DNA from: Paenibacillus sp.
Lineage (GTDB): Bacteria > Bacillota > Bacilli > Paenibacillales > YIM-B00363
DNA length: 64,000 nucleotides
Direction: 5' to 3'
Assembly: GCF_031177825.1 (NCBI RefSeq)
Contig: NZ_JAPSKE010000022.1
Span: 33,780 to 97,779, forward strand
The notes under the pieces are model-generated. The model ran no database searches. It was not told the origin of the DNA and was given only the letters and a program-made list of their open reading frames with translations. Position numbers and translations under genes: made by a program. The number at the start of each line of letters is the position of its first letter. Within the stretch, counting starts at the first letter, position 1. This document shows positions 33,112-40,455 of this stretch, one piece after another.

Positions 33112-34851
33112 TTATGCCGGCGCCTCGTCTTCCTCCCTCGGCGGTTCCTCCTCGATCGGAAGGACGATCTGAACCGTCGTTCCCGCGCCGTACCGGCTGC
33201 CGATCCGAATGCCGTACTCCGGCCCGTACCTCAGCTTGATCCGCTCCTCCACGTTCTTCAAGCCGTATCGATCCGAGTGGTTCGATTGGGATGGGGTCCG
33301 CATGTTTTCTAAAGTTTCCTGGCGCATGCCGACGCCGTTGTCGATCACCTTCAATTCGATGCGCTTGCCCAGCCGCCTTCCCGTAATCCGTATGGAGATG
33401 GCATCCTCGAACCAGGCATGCTTAAACACATTTTCCACGAACGGCTGTAAAATCAGCTTGATCACGGGCACCTGGAGAATGTCCGGATCGATATCGTAAT
33501 ACACGTTGAAGCGCCCCGCGTATTTGACCTTCTGAATTTCCAGATACGTCTGCACTTGCTCCAGTTCCTTCTCCAGCGCGATCGAAGCCTGCCCTTGATT
33601 GATCGTCAGCCGATAAAACTTCGAAAGCCCTTGCACCATCTCGGTGACCTTCCGCACCTCTCCTAAATTCGCGAGGCTGCCGATCGTCGATAAGGTATTG
33701 TACAAGAAGTGCGGATTGATCTGGGCTTGCAGCGCATCGAGCTCCGCCTGCTTCCGCTGAATGCCCTGGACATAGACGTTCTTAATCAGCTCTTGAATGC
33801 TCGTGGCCATCTGGTTGAAGGCATTCGCGATGTGAGCGAACTCGTCGTTCCCGGAAAATCCGATCCGCTTATGGAAGTTCCCTTCCTGGAACGATTGGAC
33901 CAGCGTCACGATCCGCTTGATCTTCTTGCCCGACAAGCGCGCCACGAGATAGCCGATCGAGGCCATGACAAGGAAGCTTATCGCGCACACGGTCCCGATC
34001 ACCCGCTGCAGCCGGCTGGCGTCCTTATTTAGATACGCATGCGGGACATACGTTTCGATGGCGTAGTTCGTCTCCGGAATGTCCTCTCGGACGATCAAGT
34101 AAGACCCGTCTTCGCCGGGGCCGGCGGACGCGCCTCGCTCGTAGAGCGCCGTTCCCGTCGCCGTATCGATCAAGCGAAGCCGGATCCCCTGCTCGATCGG
34201 GTACGCGTCGAAGTTGCCGAGCAGCTCGTCGAACCTCGCCGTGACGCGCACGTAACCGATGACGGCGGTAGAGGCGGACACCAACTTGCGGAAATACGAG
34301 ATATTGTCGAGCTGCCGGTCGGTGTCGACCTGCACCCATACCCGATCCAGGTTGCGTTCCACGATGGACGTAAACCACGGGCTGTTCTCGATATGGCCGG
34401 AGAGCAAGACATAATAATCGCTTCGATCGATCGGCGTCGACATATCGTCGCCTTCGATCTCCAGAACAGAATCGTTCGTCGCGTAGACGGCCAATCGGAG
34501 CCGGTTCCCGTAGAGCTGCAGCGGCCCTCTCAGCTGCGGGGTGATGTGATCCCTCATCGCCAGCATGACCTCCAGCGGCTCGCCCCGGTTTTGCAGCGCG
34601 TTCTGGAACGCGCCGTTGTTGAAGATGATGTCGGCCATGCGCCGGATCTCGTTCACTTGATATTCGAGGTTGTTGCGCGTCTGCTTCATGGCCGTTCGAA
34701 TGTTCGTCTCCGCCATCTCGGTTCGGGATTGCACGAGCATCGAATAGGAGATGTAGCCGATCAATAGATCCGTCAAGAGGACAAGCACGAGGTACGGGAG
34801 CATCATCTTGTACGTGAACGGCATATATTTGTTGGGAAGGATCGTTCTCAT
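33112..34851 (-). CDS. Membrane sensor histidine kinase (YesM-like)
   Basis: A 579-residue kinase: membrane segment (about residues 17-38, MLPYLVLVLLTDLLIGYIS), extracellular Cache-like domain to about 270, second membrane segment (RVIGTVCAISFLVMASIGYLVARL), HAMP domain, then a His_kinase/LytS-type core with phospho-acceptor in QINPHFLYNTLSTIGSL and HATPase motifs (DNGVGM, YGLKNVEERIKLRYG). ATG 34851 is chosen from AAGGAG 7 nt upstream; the longer frame starts at 34935. Signals are likely extracellular sugar or sugar-loaded binding protein. Confidence 0.92.
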   Translation of the reverse strand: MRTILPNKYMPFTYKMMLPYLVLVLLTDLLIGYISYSMLVQSRTEMAETNIRTAMKQTRNNLEYQVNEIRRMADIIFNNGAFQNALQNRGEPLEVMLAMRDHITPQLRGPLQLYGNRLRLAVYATNDSVLEIEGDDMSTPIDRSDYYVLLSGHIENSPWFTSIVERNLDRVWVQVDTDRQLDNISYFRKLVSASTAVIGYVRVTARFDELLGNFDAYPIEQGIRLRLIDTATGTALYERGASAGPGEDGSYLIVREDIPETNYAIETYVPHAYLNKDASRLQRVIGTVCAISFLVMASIGYLVARLSGKKIKRIVTLVQSFQEGNFHKRIGFSGNDEFAHIANAFNQMATSIQELIKNVYVQGIQRKQAELDALQAQINPHFLYNTLSTIGSLANLGEVRKVTEMVQGLSKFYRLTINQGQASIALEKELEQVQTYLEIQKVKYAGRFNVYYDIDPDILQVPVIKLILQPFVENVFKHAWFEDAISIRITGRRLGKRIELKVIDNGVGMRQETLENMRTPSQSNHSDRYGLKNVEERIKLRYGPEYGIRIGSRYGAGTTVQIVLPIEEEPPREEDEAPA

Positions 34852-34902
34852 TCGCATGCTCCTTCTTTGATTTCGTTCCTTGCCGACGGGTCGTCGCGTC
34901 TT

Positions 34903-34932
34903 CCTATAGTAATTCACTTTATGAATGGGCAA
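34903..34932 (-). promoter_or_regulatory. Candidate promoter of the yesM-yesN-like pair
   Basis: TTGCCC (34927-34932) and TATAGG (34903-34908) on the minus strand with an 18-bp spacer, about 50 bp before the kinase start. Confidence 0.5.
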
Positions 34933-34988
34933 CAATATGAAATTTTCGGTGCGCGAACGATTCGGCGCGCAAAGCTTCTAAGCGGCAT

Positions 34989-35016
34989 AAAGCCCCGGAA
35001 CCATGTCCGGGGCTTT
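34989..35016. terminator. Hairpin at the end of the copper operon
   Basis: A 10-bp perfect stem AAAGCCCCGG / CCGGGGCTTT around an 8-nt loop, ~75 bp after the stop of the sulfite-reductase-like gene and upstream of the divergent-in-time yesM promoter. The A/T ends of the stem act as short U-tracts in both directions. Confidence 0.68.
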
Positions 35017-35092
35017 CGTTAATAGACCGTATACGTTTTTCCGATGGATGTCGGCTCGGCCATCGCCCGCATGGCGATCGGCAGCGATCTCT

Positions 35093-35722
35093 TTATTGGA
35101 ATGTCTCCCTAACCTGCTCCCGTAGCGTATCCAACGATACGCGTTCGACGAACTTCCGAAATTTTTCTTTCCCCTTTGCATTCGCCGCATAATAGTCGAC
35201 GATCGAACGAACCGCGGGTCCGACCTGCGCGGACTCGACCCCGGACATAAGCGGCAACGCGAAAGCGACCTTCAATCCTTTCGGTTGTCCGCCCACGTAA
35301 ATGTCGAATGTATCCCGCATCTTCACGACGCCGATATCTTTCAGCAGCGGCTCGGACGTTCCCAACGCGCAGCCGGCATATCCGACCTTGACCGGGGTCG
35401 GCGTCGACACGCCGGCGATCGAGCGGTTCAGCTCCCGGGCGACCTCGAGACCCGCTTCCTCCGCTCCTTTGCAGAAGTGGCAAGCGATCAAGCCTTTGGT
35501 CGCGAACCCCGCCGGAAGCACTTGCAGCTCGGCGCGTTGAAGCTCCGACCGGATGTCGTCAAGACGGTCGGCGGCCAATTCAATGTACAACTGCCCGAAC
35601 GGAGTCATTTCGATCGAAGCCCCCGCTTCGGCAAGACTGCCGACCAACGCGAACTGCTCCGGCGTAAACAGGCTTCCGCCGACTTGGATTTCCGGCGAAA
35701 CCGCGATTTTCACCCGTTCCAT
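35093..35722 (-). CDS. Nitrite/sulfite-reductase half-domain protein
   Basis: A 209-residue protein with a ferredoxin-like half domain (FTPEQFALVGSLAEAGASIEMTPFGQLYIEL) and a short siroheme/4Fe-4S type domain. Two Cys occur in LIACHFCKGAEEAG and one in VGYAGCALGTSEPLLKDIGVVK. Relatives normally carry a second Cys pair of the type GCxNxC; here the fourth position appears as Gly-Thr, so a normal 4Fe-4S cluster may not form. It is too short to be a complete reductase. It begins 28 bp after the copper-associated lipoprotein gene, so it looks like the last gene of the csoR-copZ-copA operon. Function unknown. Confidence 0.7.
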   Translation of the reverse strand: MERVKIAVSPEIQVGGSLFTPEQFALVGSLAEAGASIEMTPFGQLYIELAADRLDDIRSELQRAELQVLPAGFATKGLIACHFCKGAEEAGLEVARELNRSIAGVSTPTPVKVGYAGCALGTSEPLLKDIGVVKMRDTFDIYVGGQPKGLKVAFALPLMSGVESAQVGPAVRSIVDYYAANAKGKEKFRKFVERVSLDTLREQVRETFQ

Positions 35723-35750
35723 AGCGCTTCCTCCCTTCCGATTCGCTGCG

Positions 35751-36593
35751 TTATTTCACGTCGATGACGTAAGGTACGGTGAACACTTCGTCGTTATGCC
35801 GGAATTGCCCCCAGATCTTATAGATGCCCGCTCGGGGGAACGAAGTCGCGAACTCCGCTTCCGGTCCCGTGGACGTCTCATCCAACGGATGGACATGGAT
35901 GTACTGCTCCGCATCGGCCGATAGGATGACGACGTGTCCGACGGCGCCTAAGTACGGCTGAAGATCGTTGATTTCCTTCTTCGTAGCGGCGTCCCGAACG
36001 AAGAACGTAAGCGTGACCTCCTCGTCGGGCTTCGTGCTGCTTACCGATAGTTCGACCTCCTTGCCGTTCGCCTCTTGCCGCAGGGCCGAATCGACGGCAA
36101 TCTCGGCGTGTTCGCCCTCGGGACCCTCGACGGTCACCCATTCGGTCAGCGTCGCGCCTGCCCCGCCGGCGGGGACGACGTCCGCGAACAGCTTATACTC
36201 GCCGCCCGTCGGGAAGGAGGTGCGAATGAGGAAGGTCCCGTCCGCTTGAAGCTCCGGGTGAATGTGATCGAAAAATTTCAAATCGTGGTCCACGACGATC
36301 AGATGCAGCAGCTTCTCGTGGCTTACCTCGAACTCCCGAAGCCGTTCCCCTTGCTCGTTCGTAATTTCGATCGACAGCTCCGTCTCTTCGCCGGCTTTCG
36401 GAGCGCCGCTCGGGAATCCGAACGAAGCCTTCAACGTCTCGCGTTCCGCCGCTTCCTCGCCGTCATGCCCGCCATGGCCGTCCGCATGCGACGCGTCGTG
36501 CGCCTCTTCCTCCGTGTTCTTTGCGGCGCCGTTGCAGGCGGAAATCAGAAGCGCAAGAAGTACAGCCATGCTCCATACCATCATCTTTTTCAT
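35751..36593 (-). CDS. Copper-associated lipoprotein with YtkA/FixH-like domains
   Basis: A 280-residue lipoprotein (signal ending LLISAC) with a His-rich stretch after the lipid anchor (HDASHADGHGGHDG) and two Ig-like YtkA-type domains. The first carries HEKLLHLIVVDHDLKFFDHIHPEL, the second LGAVGHVVILSADAEQYIHVHP and IYKIWGQFRHND, each rich in His that could bind copper. Location outside the membrane and position 43 bp after copA suggest that it captures copper exported by CopA. ATG 36593 rather than 36602 gives the proper distance to the AGGA element. The family is little characterised. Confidence 0.75.
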   Translation of the reverse strand: MKKMMVWSMAVLLALLISACNGAAKNTEEEAHDASHADGHGGHDGEEAAERETLKASFGFPSGAPKAGEETELSIEITNEQGERLREFEVSHEKLLHLIVVDHDLKFFDHIHPELQADGTFLIRTSFPTGGEYKLFADVVPAGGAGATLTEWVTVEGPEGEHAEIAVDSALRQEANGKEVELSVSSTKPDEEVTLTFFVRDAATKKEINDLQPYLGAVGHVVILSADAEQYIHVHPLDETSTGPEAEFATSFPRAGIYKIWGQFRHNDEVFTVPYVIDVK

Positions 36594-36636
36594 CCGTCGC
36601 ATTCCTACTTTCGTTCGTTGTTCGATTCCGTGATAT

Positions 36637-39075
36637 TCAGTGACGTACGTTCGCTCGTTGCAGACGAAGGGCGTTCAAGACGACCGACACCGAGCTTAGC
36701 GCCATCGCCGCGCCGGCCACCCAAGGGGCCAATAACCCGACCGCGGCGATGGGAATGCCGAGGGTGTTGTACCCGAGCGCCCAAAACAAATTTTGCTTGA
36801 TGTTGCTCATCGTCTTGCGGCTCATATAGATCGCGTCCGGAATGCTCGACAAATCCCCGCGCATCAAGGTAACGTCCGCCGCTTCCATCGCCACGTCGGT
36901 TCCCGTGCCGATCGCCATGCCGATGTTCGCCGTAGCCAACGCCGGCGCGTCGTTGATACCGTCGCCGACCATGGCGACCGTCTTGCCTTCCGCCTGCAGC
37001 TTCTTGACCTCTTCGGCTTTGCCTTCCGGAAGCACTTCCGCTCTGACATGGTCGATGCCGACCTCCGCGGCGATCGCTCTCGCCGTGCGCTCGTTGTCGC
37101 CCGTAATCATGATGACTAGAACGCCCATATCCTTCAGCCGCCGTACCGCATCCTTCGAGGTTTCCTTAATCGTATCCGCGACCGCGACGATCCCGGCGTA
37201 CCGACCGTCGATCGCGACCAGCATAGCCGTCTTCCCTGCGCTCTCGAGGTTTGCCATGATCCCGTAGGCATTCTCCGCTTCCACGGCGTACCGTTCCATA
37301 AGTCTTCTCGTACCGATCAACAACGTTTTGCCTTCGACGACCGCCTTCACGCCGTATCCGGGAATCGCTTCGAAGCTCTGCGTGCTAGGCATCTCGATAT
37401 TCCGCGCTTTGATTCCCTCGACGATCGCTTCCGCAAGCGGGTGCTCCGAGTTTTTCTCCGCCGCGCCGACGAGCCGCAGAAACTTGTCTTCGTTCCCGAT
37501 CGACAGCACGTCGGTCAATTCCGGCTTTCCTTTCGTAACGGTACCCGTTTTATCCAGAATAATCGCGTCGATCTTGTGCGTTTGTTCTAAGTGCTCGCCG
37601 CCTTTAAACAAGATGCCTAGCTCCGCCGCGCGGCCGGAGCCGGCCATAATCGACGTCGGCGTCGCAAGACCCAATGCGCAAGGGCAGGCGATGACGAGAA
37701 TGGCGATCGCCTTCTCCAGCGCCTCGGCTACGTCGCCCGGCGTCACGAAGAAGTACCACGCGAGGAAAGCCAGAATGGCGATGCCGACGACGATCGGCAC
37801 GAAGATGCCCGAGATGACGTCCGCGACCCGTTGAATCGGCGCCTTCGAGCCCTGCGCTTCCTCTACGACTTTAATGATTTGGGCGAGCGCGGTTTCCTTC
37901 CCGACTTTGGTCGCTTGAATTCGAAGCACGCCGTTCTTGTTGATCGTGGCGCCGATGACGGAATCGCCGGCTTTCTTCTCTACGGGCAAGCTCTCTCCCG
38001 TCAACATGGACTCGTCTACGGACGAGACGCCCTCCATGACGACGCCGTCCACCGGCACCTTGTCTCCGGGGCGGACCAACACCACGTCGCCTGCCAGCAC
38101 TTCGTCCACCGGAATCAACGCTTCTTGCCCGTCTCGTATGACCAGCGCCGTCTTCGCTTGCAGCCCCATCAACGATTTGATCGCCTCCGACGTGCGCCCC
38201 TTCGCCAAGGATTCGAATAGCTTCCCCATAATGACGAGCGTGATCAGTACGGCACTGGTTTCGTAGTACAAGGAAGGACCGTGTCCATGGTGCGCATCCC
38301 CGCCTCCATACCATTCCAGGGTGAGATACAGGCTGTAGAAGTACGCCGCCGACGTTCCGAGCGAAACGAGAACGTCCATATTCGCGCTTCCGTTGCGCAG
38401 CGCCTTATACGCCCCGACGTAAAACGGTTTCCCGATGTAGAACTGAACCGGGGTCGCGAGCAAGAGCTGAAACCACGGGTTCATGAATAAATCCGGGACG
38501 TACATCCAGGAAGTGAAGGAGAAATGACCGACCATACTCCACAGCAGCGGCAGAGACAGGATCGCCGAACCCAACAGCTTCCGCTTCTGTAACCGGACTT
38601 CGCGCTGCCGGCGATCTTCCGTCGAATGACCTTCCTGCTGAGCGACGGCTCGGTATCCTAGCTGCTTCACCTTGGCTTGCAGCTCTTCGGCCGTAACCTC
38701 CCCGGGCGTATATTCGACGCGCGCCGTCTCCATCGCGAAGTTGACGGTTGCCGAGGACACGCCGCCCATCTTCCCTAATCCCTTCTCGATGCGAGCGGCG
38801 CAAGCGGCGCAGGTCATTCCCTCGAGTCGGAAGTGAACGACTTCCTTGGCCGTGCCGTAACCTAACTTCTGAATCGTACGTTCCAGACGATCCGCGTCGA
38901 CCTTCTGCGGATCGTACGTAACGCTCGCTTTCTCCAATGCGAAGTTGACGTTCGCGGACGAGACGCCGTCCATTCGATGTAAACCCTTTTCGATTCTATT
39001 GGCGCAAGCGGCGCAAGTCATGCCTGTGATTTGTAACGTGGTTTGTTTCTGTTCGCCTGATGCTGTCGCACTCAT
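36637..39075 (-). CDS. copA: Copper-exporting P1B-type ATPase
   Basis: An 812-residue P-type ATPase with two N-terminal heavy-metal-associated domains (GMTCAACANRIEKG at about 17 and GMTCAACAARIEKG at about 87), eight membrane helices, the CPC motif in VIACPCALGLATP, phosphorylation site DKTGTVTKG, ATP-binding HP dipeptide (NSEHPLAEA) and hinge GDGINDAPAL. The last helices keep the Asn/Tyr and Met/Ser (YNTLG, MALSSVSVVLNALRL) signature of Cu(I) pumps. It exports cuprous ions from the cytosol. It lies 104 bp after copZ with a second candidate CsoR site between them. Confidence 0.96.
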   Translation of the reverse strand: MSATASGEQKQTTLQITGMTCAACANRIEKGLHRMDGVSSANVNFALEKASVTYDPQKVDADRLERTIQKLGYGTAKEVVHFRLEGMTCAACAARIEKGLGKMGGVSSATVNFAMETARVEYTPGEVTAEELQAKVKQLGYRAVAQQEGHSTEDRRQREVRLQKRKLLGSAILSLPLLWSMVGHFSFTSWMYVPDLFMNPWFQLLLATPVQFYIGKPFYVGAYKALRNGSANMDVLVSLGTSAAYFYSLYLTLEWYGGGDAHHGHGPSLYYETSAVLITLVIMGKLFESLAKGRTSEAIKSLMGLQAKTALVIRDGQEALIPVDEVLAGDVVLVRPGDKVPVDGVVMEGVSSVDESMLTGESLPVEKKAGDSVIGATINKNGVLRIQATKVGKETALAQIIKVVEEAQGSKAPIQRVADVISGIFVPIVVGIAILAFLAWYFFVTPGDVAEALEKAIAILVIACPCALGLATPTSIMAGSGRAAELGILFKGGEHLEQTHKIDAIILDKTGTVTKGKPELTDVLSIGNEDKFLRLVGAAEKNSEHPLAEAIVEGIKARNIEMPSTQSFEAIPGYGVKAVVEGKTLLIGTRRLMERYAVEAENAYGIMANLESAGKTAMLVAIDGRYAGIVAVADTIKETSKDAVRRLKDMGVLVIMITGDNERTARAIAAEVGIDHVRAEVLPEGKAEEVKKLQAEGKTVAMVGDGINDAPALATANIGMAIGTGTDVAMEAADVTLMRGDLSSIPDAIYMSRKTMSNIKQNLFWALGYNTLGIPIAAVGLLAPWVAGAAMALSSVSVVLNALRLQRANVRH

Positions 39076-39116
39076 TTCCGTTCACTCCTTAAGAATATTT
39101 GATTGATTAACTACAA

Positions 39117-39133
39117 TACCCCCGTACCCTATA
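39117..39133 (-). promoter_or_regulatory. G-tract site upstream of copA, candidate CsoR operator
   Basis: ATACCCCCGTACCCTAT (plus-strand reading) resembles the C/G-tract dyads bound by CsoR and sits 42 bp before the copA start. An internal copper-responsive promoter for copA is possible. Confidence 0.45.
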
Positions 39134-39150
39134 TATCTGGTAATTATATG

Positions 39151-39173
39151 GGGGCCATCTCATGATGGTCCCC
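39151..39173 (-). terminator. Hairpin just after copZ
   Basis: GGGGaCCATC / GATGGcCCC-type pairing around ATGA, beginning 7 bp after the copZ stop, without a T-run. It may partially uncouple copZ from copA and stabilise the short copZ message. Confidence 0.45.
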
Positions 39174-39179
39174 AGCCTT

Positions 39180-39380
39180 TTATACGACATCGTATCCTTG
39201 TTCTTCAATGGCTCGTTTCACGGCTTCCAACGTCACGCTATTTTCATTGAATTCTACGGCGACCGAATGGCCTTTCAGATCGACGCGACCCGCGGCCCCG
39301 ATTTCCTTCAATGCGCCTTCGATCGAATTCACGCAATGCTGGCAAGACATGCCTTGTACTTGAAGCGTCACTTGTTTCAT
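39180..39380 (-). CDS. copZ: Copper chaperone
   Basis: A 66-residue single HMA-domain protein with the metal site GMSCQHC (residues 10-16) and the usual beta-alpha-beta-beta-alpha-beta length. It carries Cu(I) to CopA and CsoR. It lies 20 bp after csoR. The site has Gln-His between the Cys residues, as in many Bacillus CopZ proteins. Confidence 0.94.
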   Translation of the reverse strand: MKQVTLQVQGMSCQHCVNSIEGALKEIGAAGRVDLKGHSVAVEFNENSVTLEAVKRAIEEQGYDVV

Positions 39381-39400
39381 CCATAATTCCTCCGATGGTA

Positions 39401-39745
39401 TTATTTCATTAATTTATTTACAGTAACCAACAATTCGTCGATAACGTCATGTTCCCCCGCCTGAATCCGTTCTACGATGCAGCTTTTCATATGCCCTTCG
39501 AGCAAGAGCTTACCCACGCCGTTCAGAGCGGACTGAATGGAAGCGATTTGGTTTAACACATCGTCGCAATACGTATCCTTCTCGATCATGCCCCGAACGC
39601 CGCGAAGCTGGCCTTCGATCCGGTTCAGCCGAGAAATTAAATTGCTCTTCGTCTTCTCCGAATGGTGGCTCCTCCGCTCGATCTCCGTGGAAGAGCAAGA
39701 AGAATGGTCCGCTTCGGCTCGTAGTACTCGTTCTTGATTTATCAT
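39401..39745 (-). CDS. csoR: CsoR-type copper-sensing repressor
   Basis: A 114-residue DUF156 protein: SRLNRIEGQLRGVRGMIEKDTYCDDVLNQIASIQSALNGVGKLLLEGHMKSCIVERI. The Cu(I) ligands Cys (DTYC), His and Cys (EGHMKSC) are all present, which separates CsoR from RcnR/FrmR. An N-terminal extension of ~30 residues contains extra Cys and His (DHSSCSS, RRSHHSEK). GAGGTGA ribosome-binding site precedes ATG 39745. It represses its own operon until copper binds; the operator lies inside the promoter at 39767-39796. Confidence 0.93.
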   Translation of the reverse strand: MINQERVLRAEADHSSCSSTEIERRSHHSEKTKSNLISRLNRIEGQLRGVRGMIEKDTYCDDVLNQIASIQSALNGVGKLLLEGHMKSCIVERIQAGEHDVIDELLVTVNKLMK

Positions 39746-39766
39746 GTGGAATCACCTCACACATTC

Positions 39767-39796
39767 AATTTACTATACCCCCCTTACCTATGTCAA
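39767..39796 (-). promoter_or_regulatory. csoR operon promoter with embedded CsoR operator
   Basis: TTGACA (39791-39796) and TAAATT (39767-39772) on the minus strand with an 18-bp spacer filled by the G-tract ATAGGTAAGGGGGGTAT (39775-39791). The long spacer and G-tract suit a CsoR-repressed promoter. Confidence 0.72.
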
Positions 39797-39928
39797 ACGG
39801 TTTTTTTACTTTTTGGTAAGTTATAACCGGAACCGGCCGTCGAAGAGAGGAACAGCATAGGTAACGACCCGAATGGGGAAGGTAGGGAAGTGGCACCGAA
39901 ACATTACACTGGAAAAGGGGAGAAGACG

Positions 39929-40276
39929 ATGCCGGCAGTGATTGACTCGTCCGTAATGCAATTTCAAGCTTGTATAGACGCTTGCAATACATGTATGCAA
40001 GCATGCGAAGAGTGCCTGACCTCCTGTTTGAGGGAGCCGGATGTGCAAGCAAGACAGCATTGCATTAGTATGCTGCGCGATTGCGCGGATATTTGCGCGA
40101 CGGCTTCCCAATGGATGTCCCGCGGAAGCATGTATGCCAAGCAGCTTTGCCAGTTGTGCGCGACGATCTGCGACGCTTGCGCCGAGGGCTGCGCCAAGTT
40201 CCAAGATGCGCACTGTAAAGCTTGCGCGGACGAATGCCGTAGATGCGCGGATGAATGCCGTAAGATGAGCGCGTAA
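39929..40276 (+). CDS. Csp-type copper-storage four-helix-bundle protein
   Basis: A 115-residue protein with 19 Cys, arranged as CxxxC and CxxC repeats on four predicted helices (QACIDACNTCMQACEECLTSC, HCISMLRDCADICA, LCQLCATICDACAEGC, HCKACADECRRCADEC). This is the DUF326/Csp pattern in which Cys residues line the bundle core and store many Cu(I) ions. There is no signal peptide, so it is the cytosolic (Csp3-like) kind. ATG 39929 is chosen from AAGGGGAG 6 nt upstream; the longer frame starts at 39890. It is divergent from the csoR operon. Confidence 0.92.
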   Translation: MPAVIDSSVMQFQACIDACNTCMQACEECLTSCLREPDVQARQHCISMLRDCADICATASQWMSRGSMYAKQLCQLCATICDACAEGCAKFQDAHCKACADECRRCADECRKMSA

Positions 40277-40298
40277 CGCAAACAACCGGAACAACTCG

Positions 40299-40334
40299 GA
40301 AGGACCCCGGCCGGGCGGCCGCGGTCCTTCTTTG
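40299..40334. terminator. Terminator of the Csp gene
   Basis: GAAGGACCcCGGCCG (40299-40313) pairs with CGGCCGcGGTCCTTC (40316-40330), then TTTG. Position between convergent genes suggests it can act both ways. Confidence 0.78.
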
Positions 40335-40455
40335 CGATTCAAGCTCTCGGTACCGCTTCGCAAGGCGACGATTCACTGCTTCCAGCGATACGGGTCCGAA
40401 ATGTACCGATCGACGCCGGCAGGTTTGTAGAAAAACTCGCGAATTTCCTGCCGAC

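Noticed and set aside
39121..39180. MerR/CueR-type 19-bp-spacer promoter before copA
   Set aside because: A TTACCA-19-TATTGT reading is possible but there is no dyad in the spacer and the locus encodes CsoR, not CueR.
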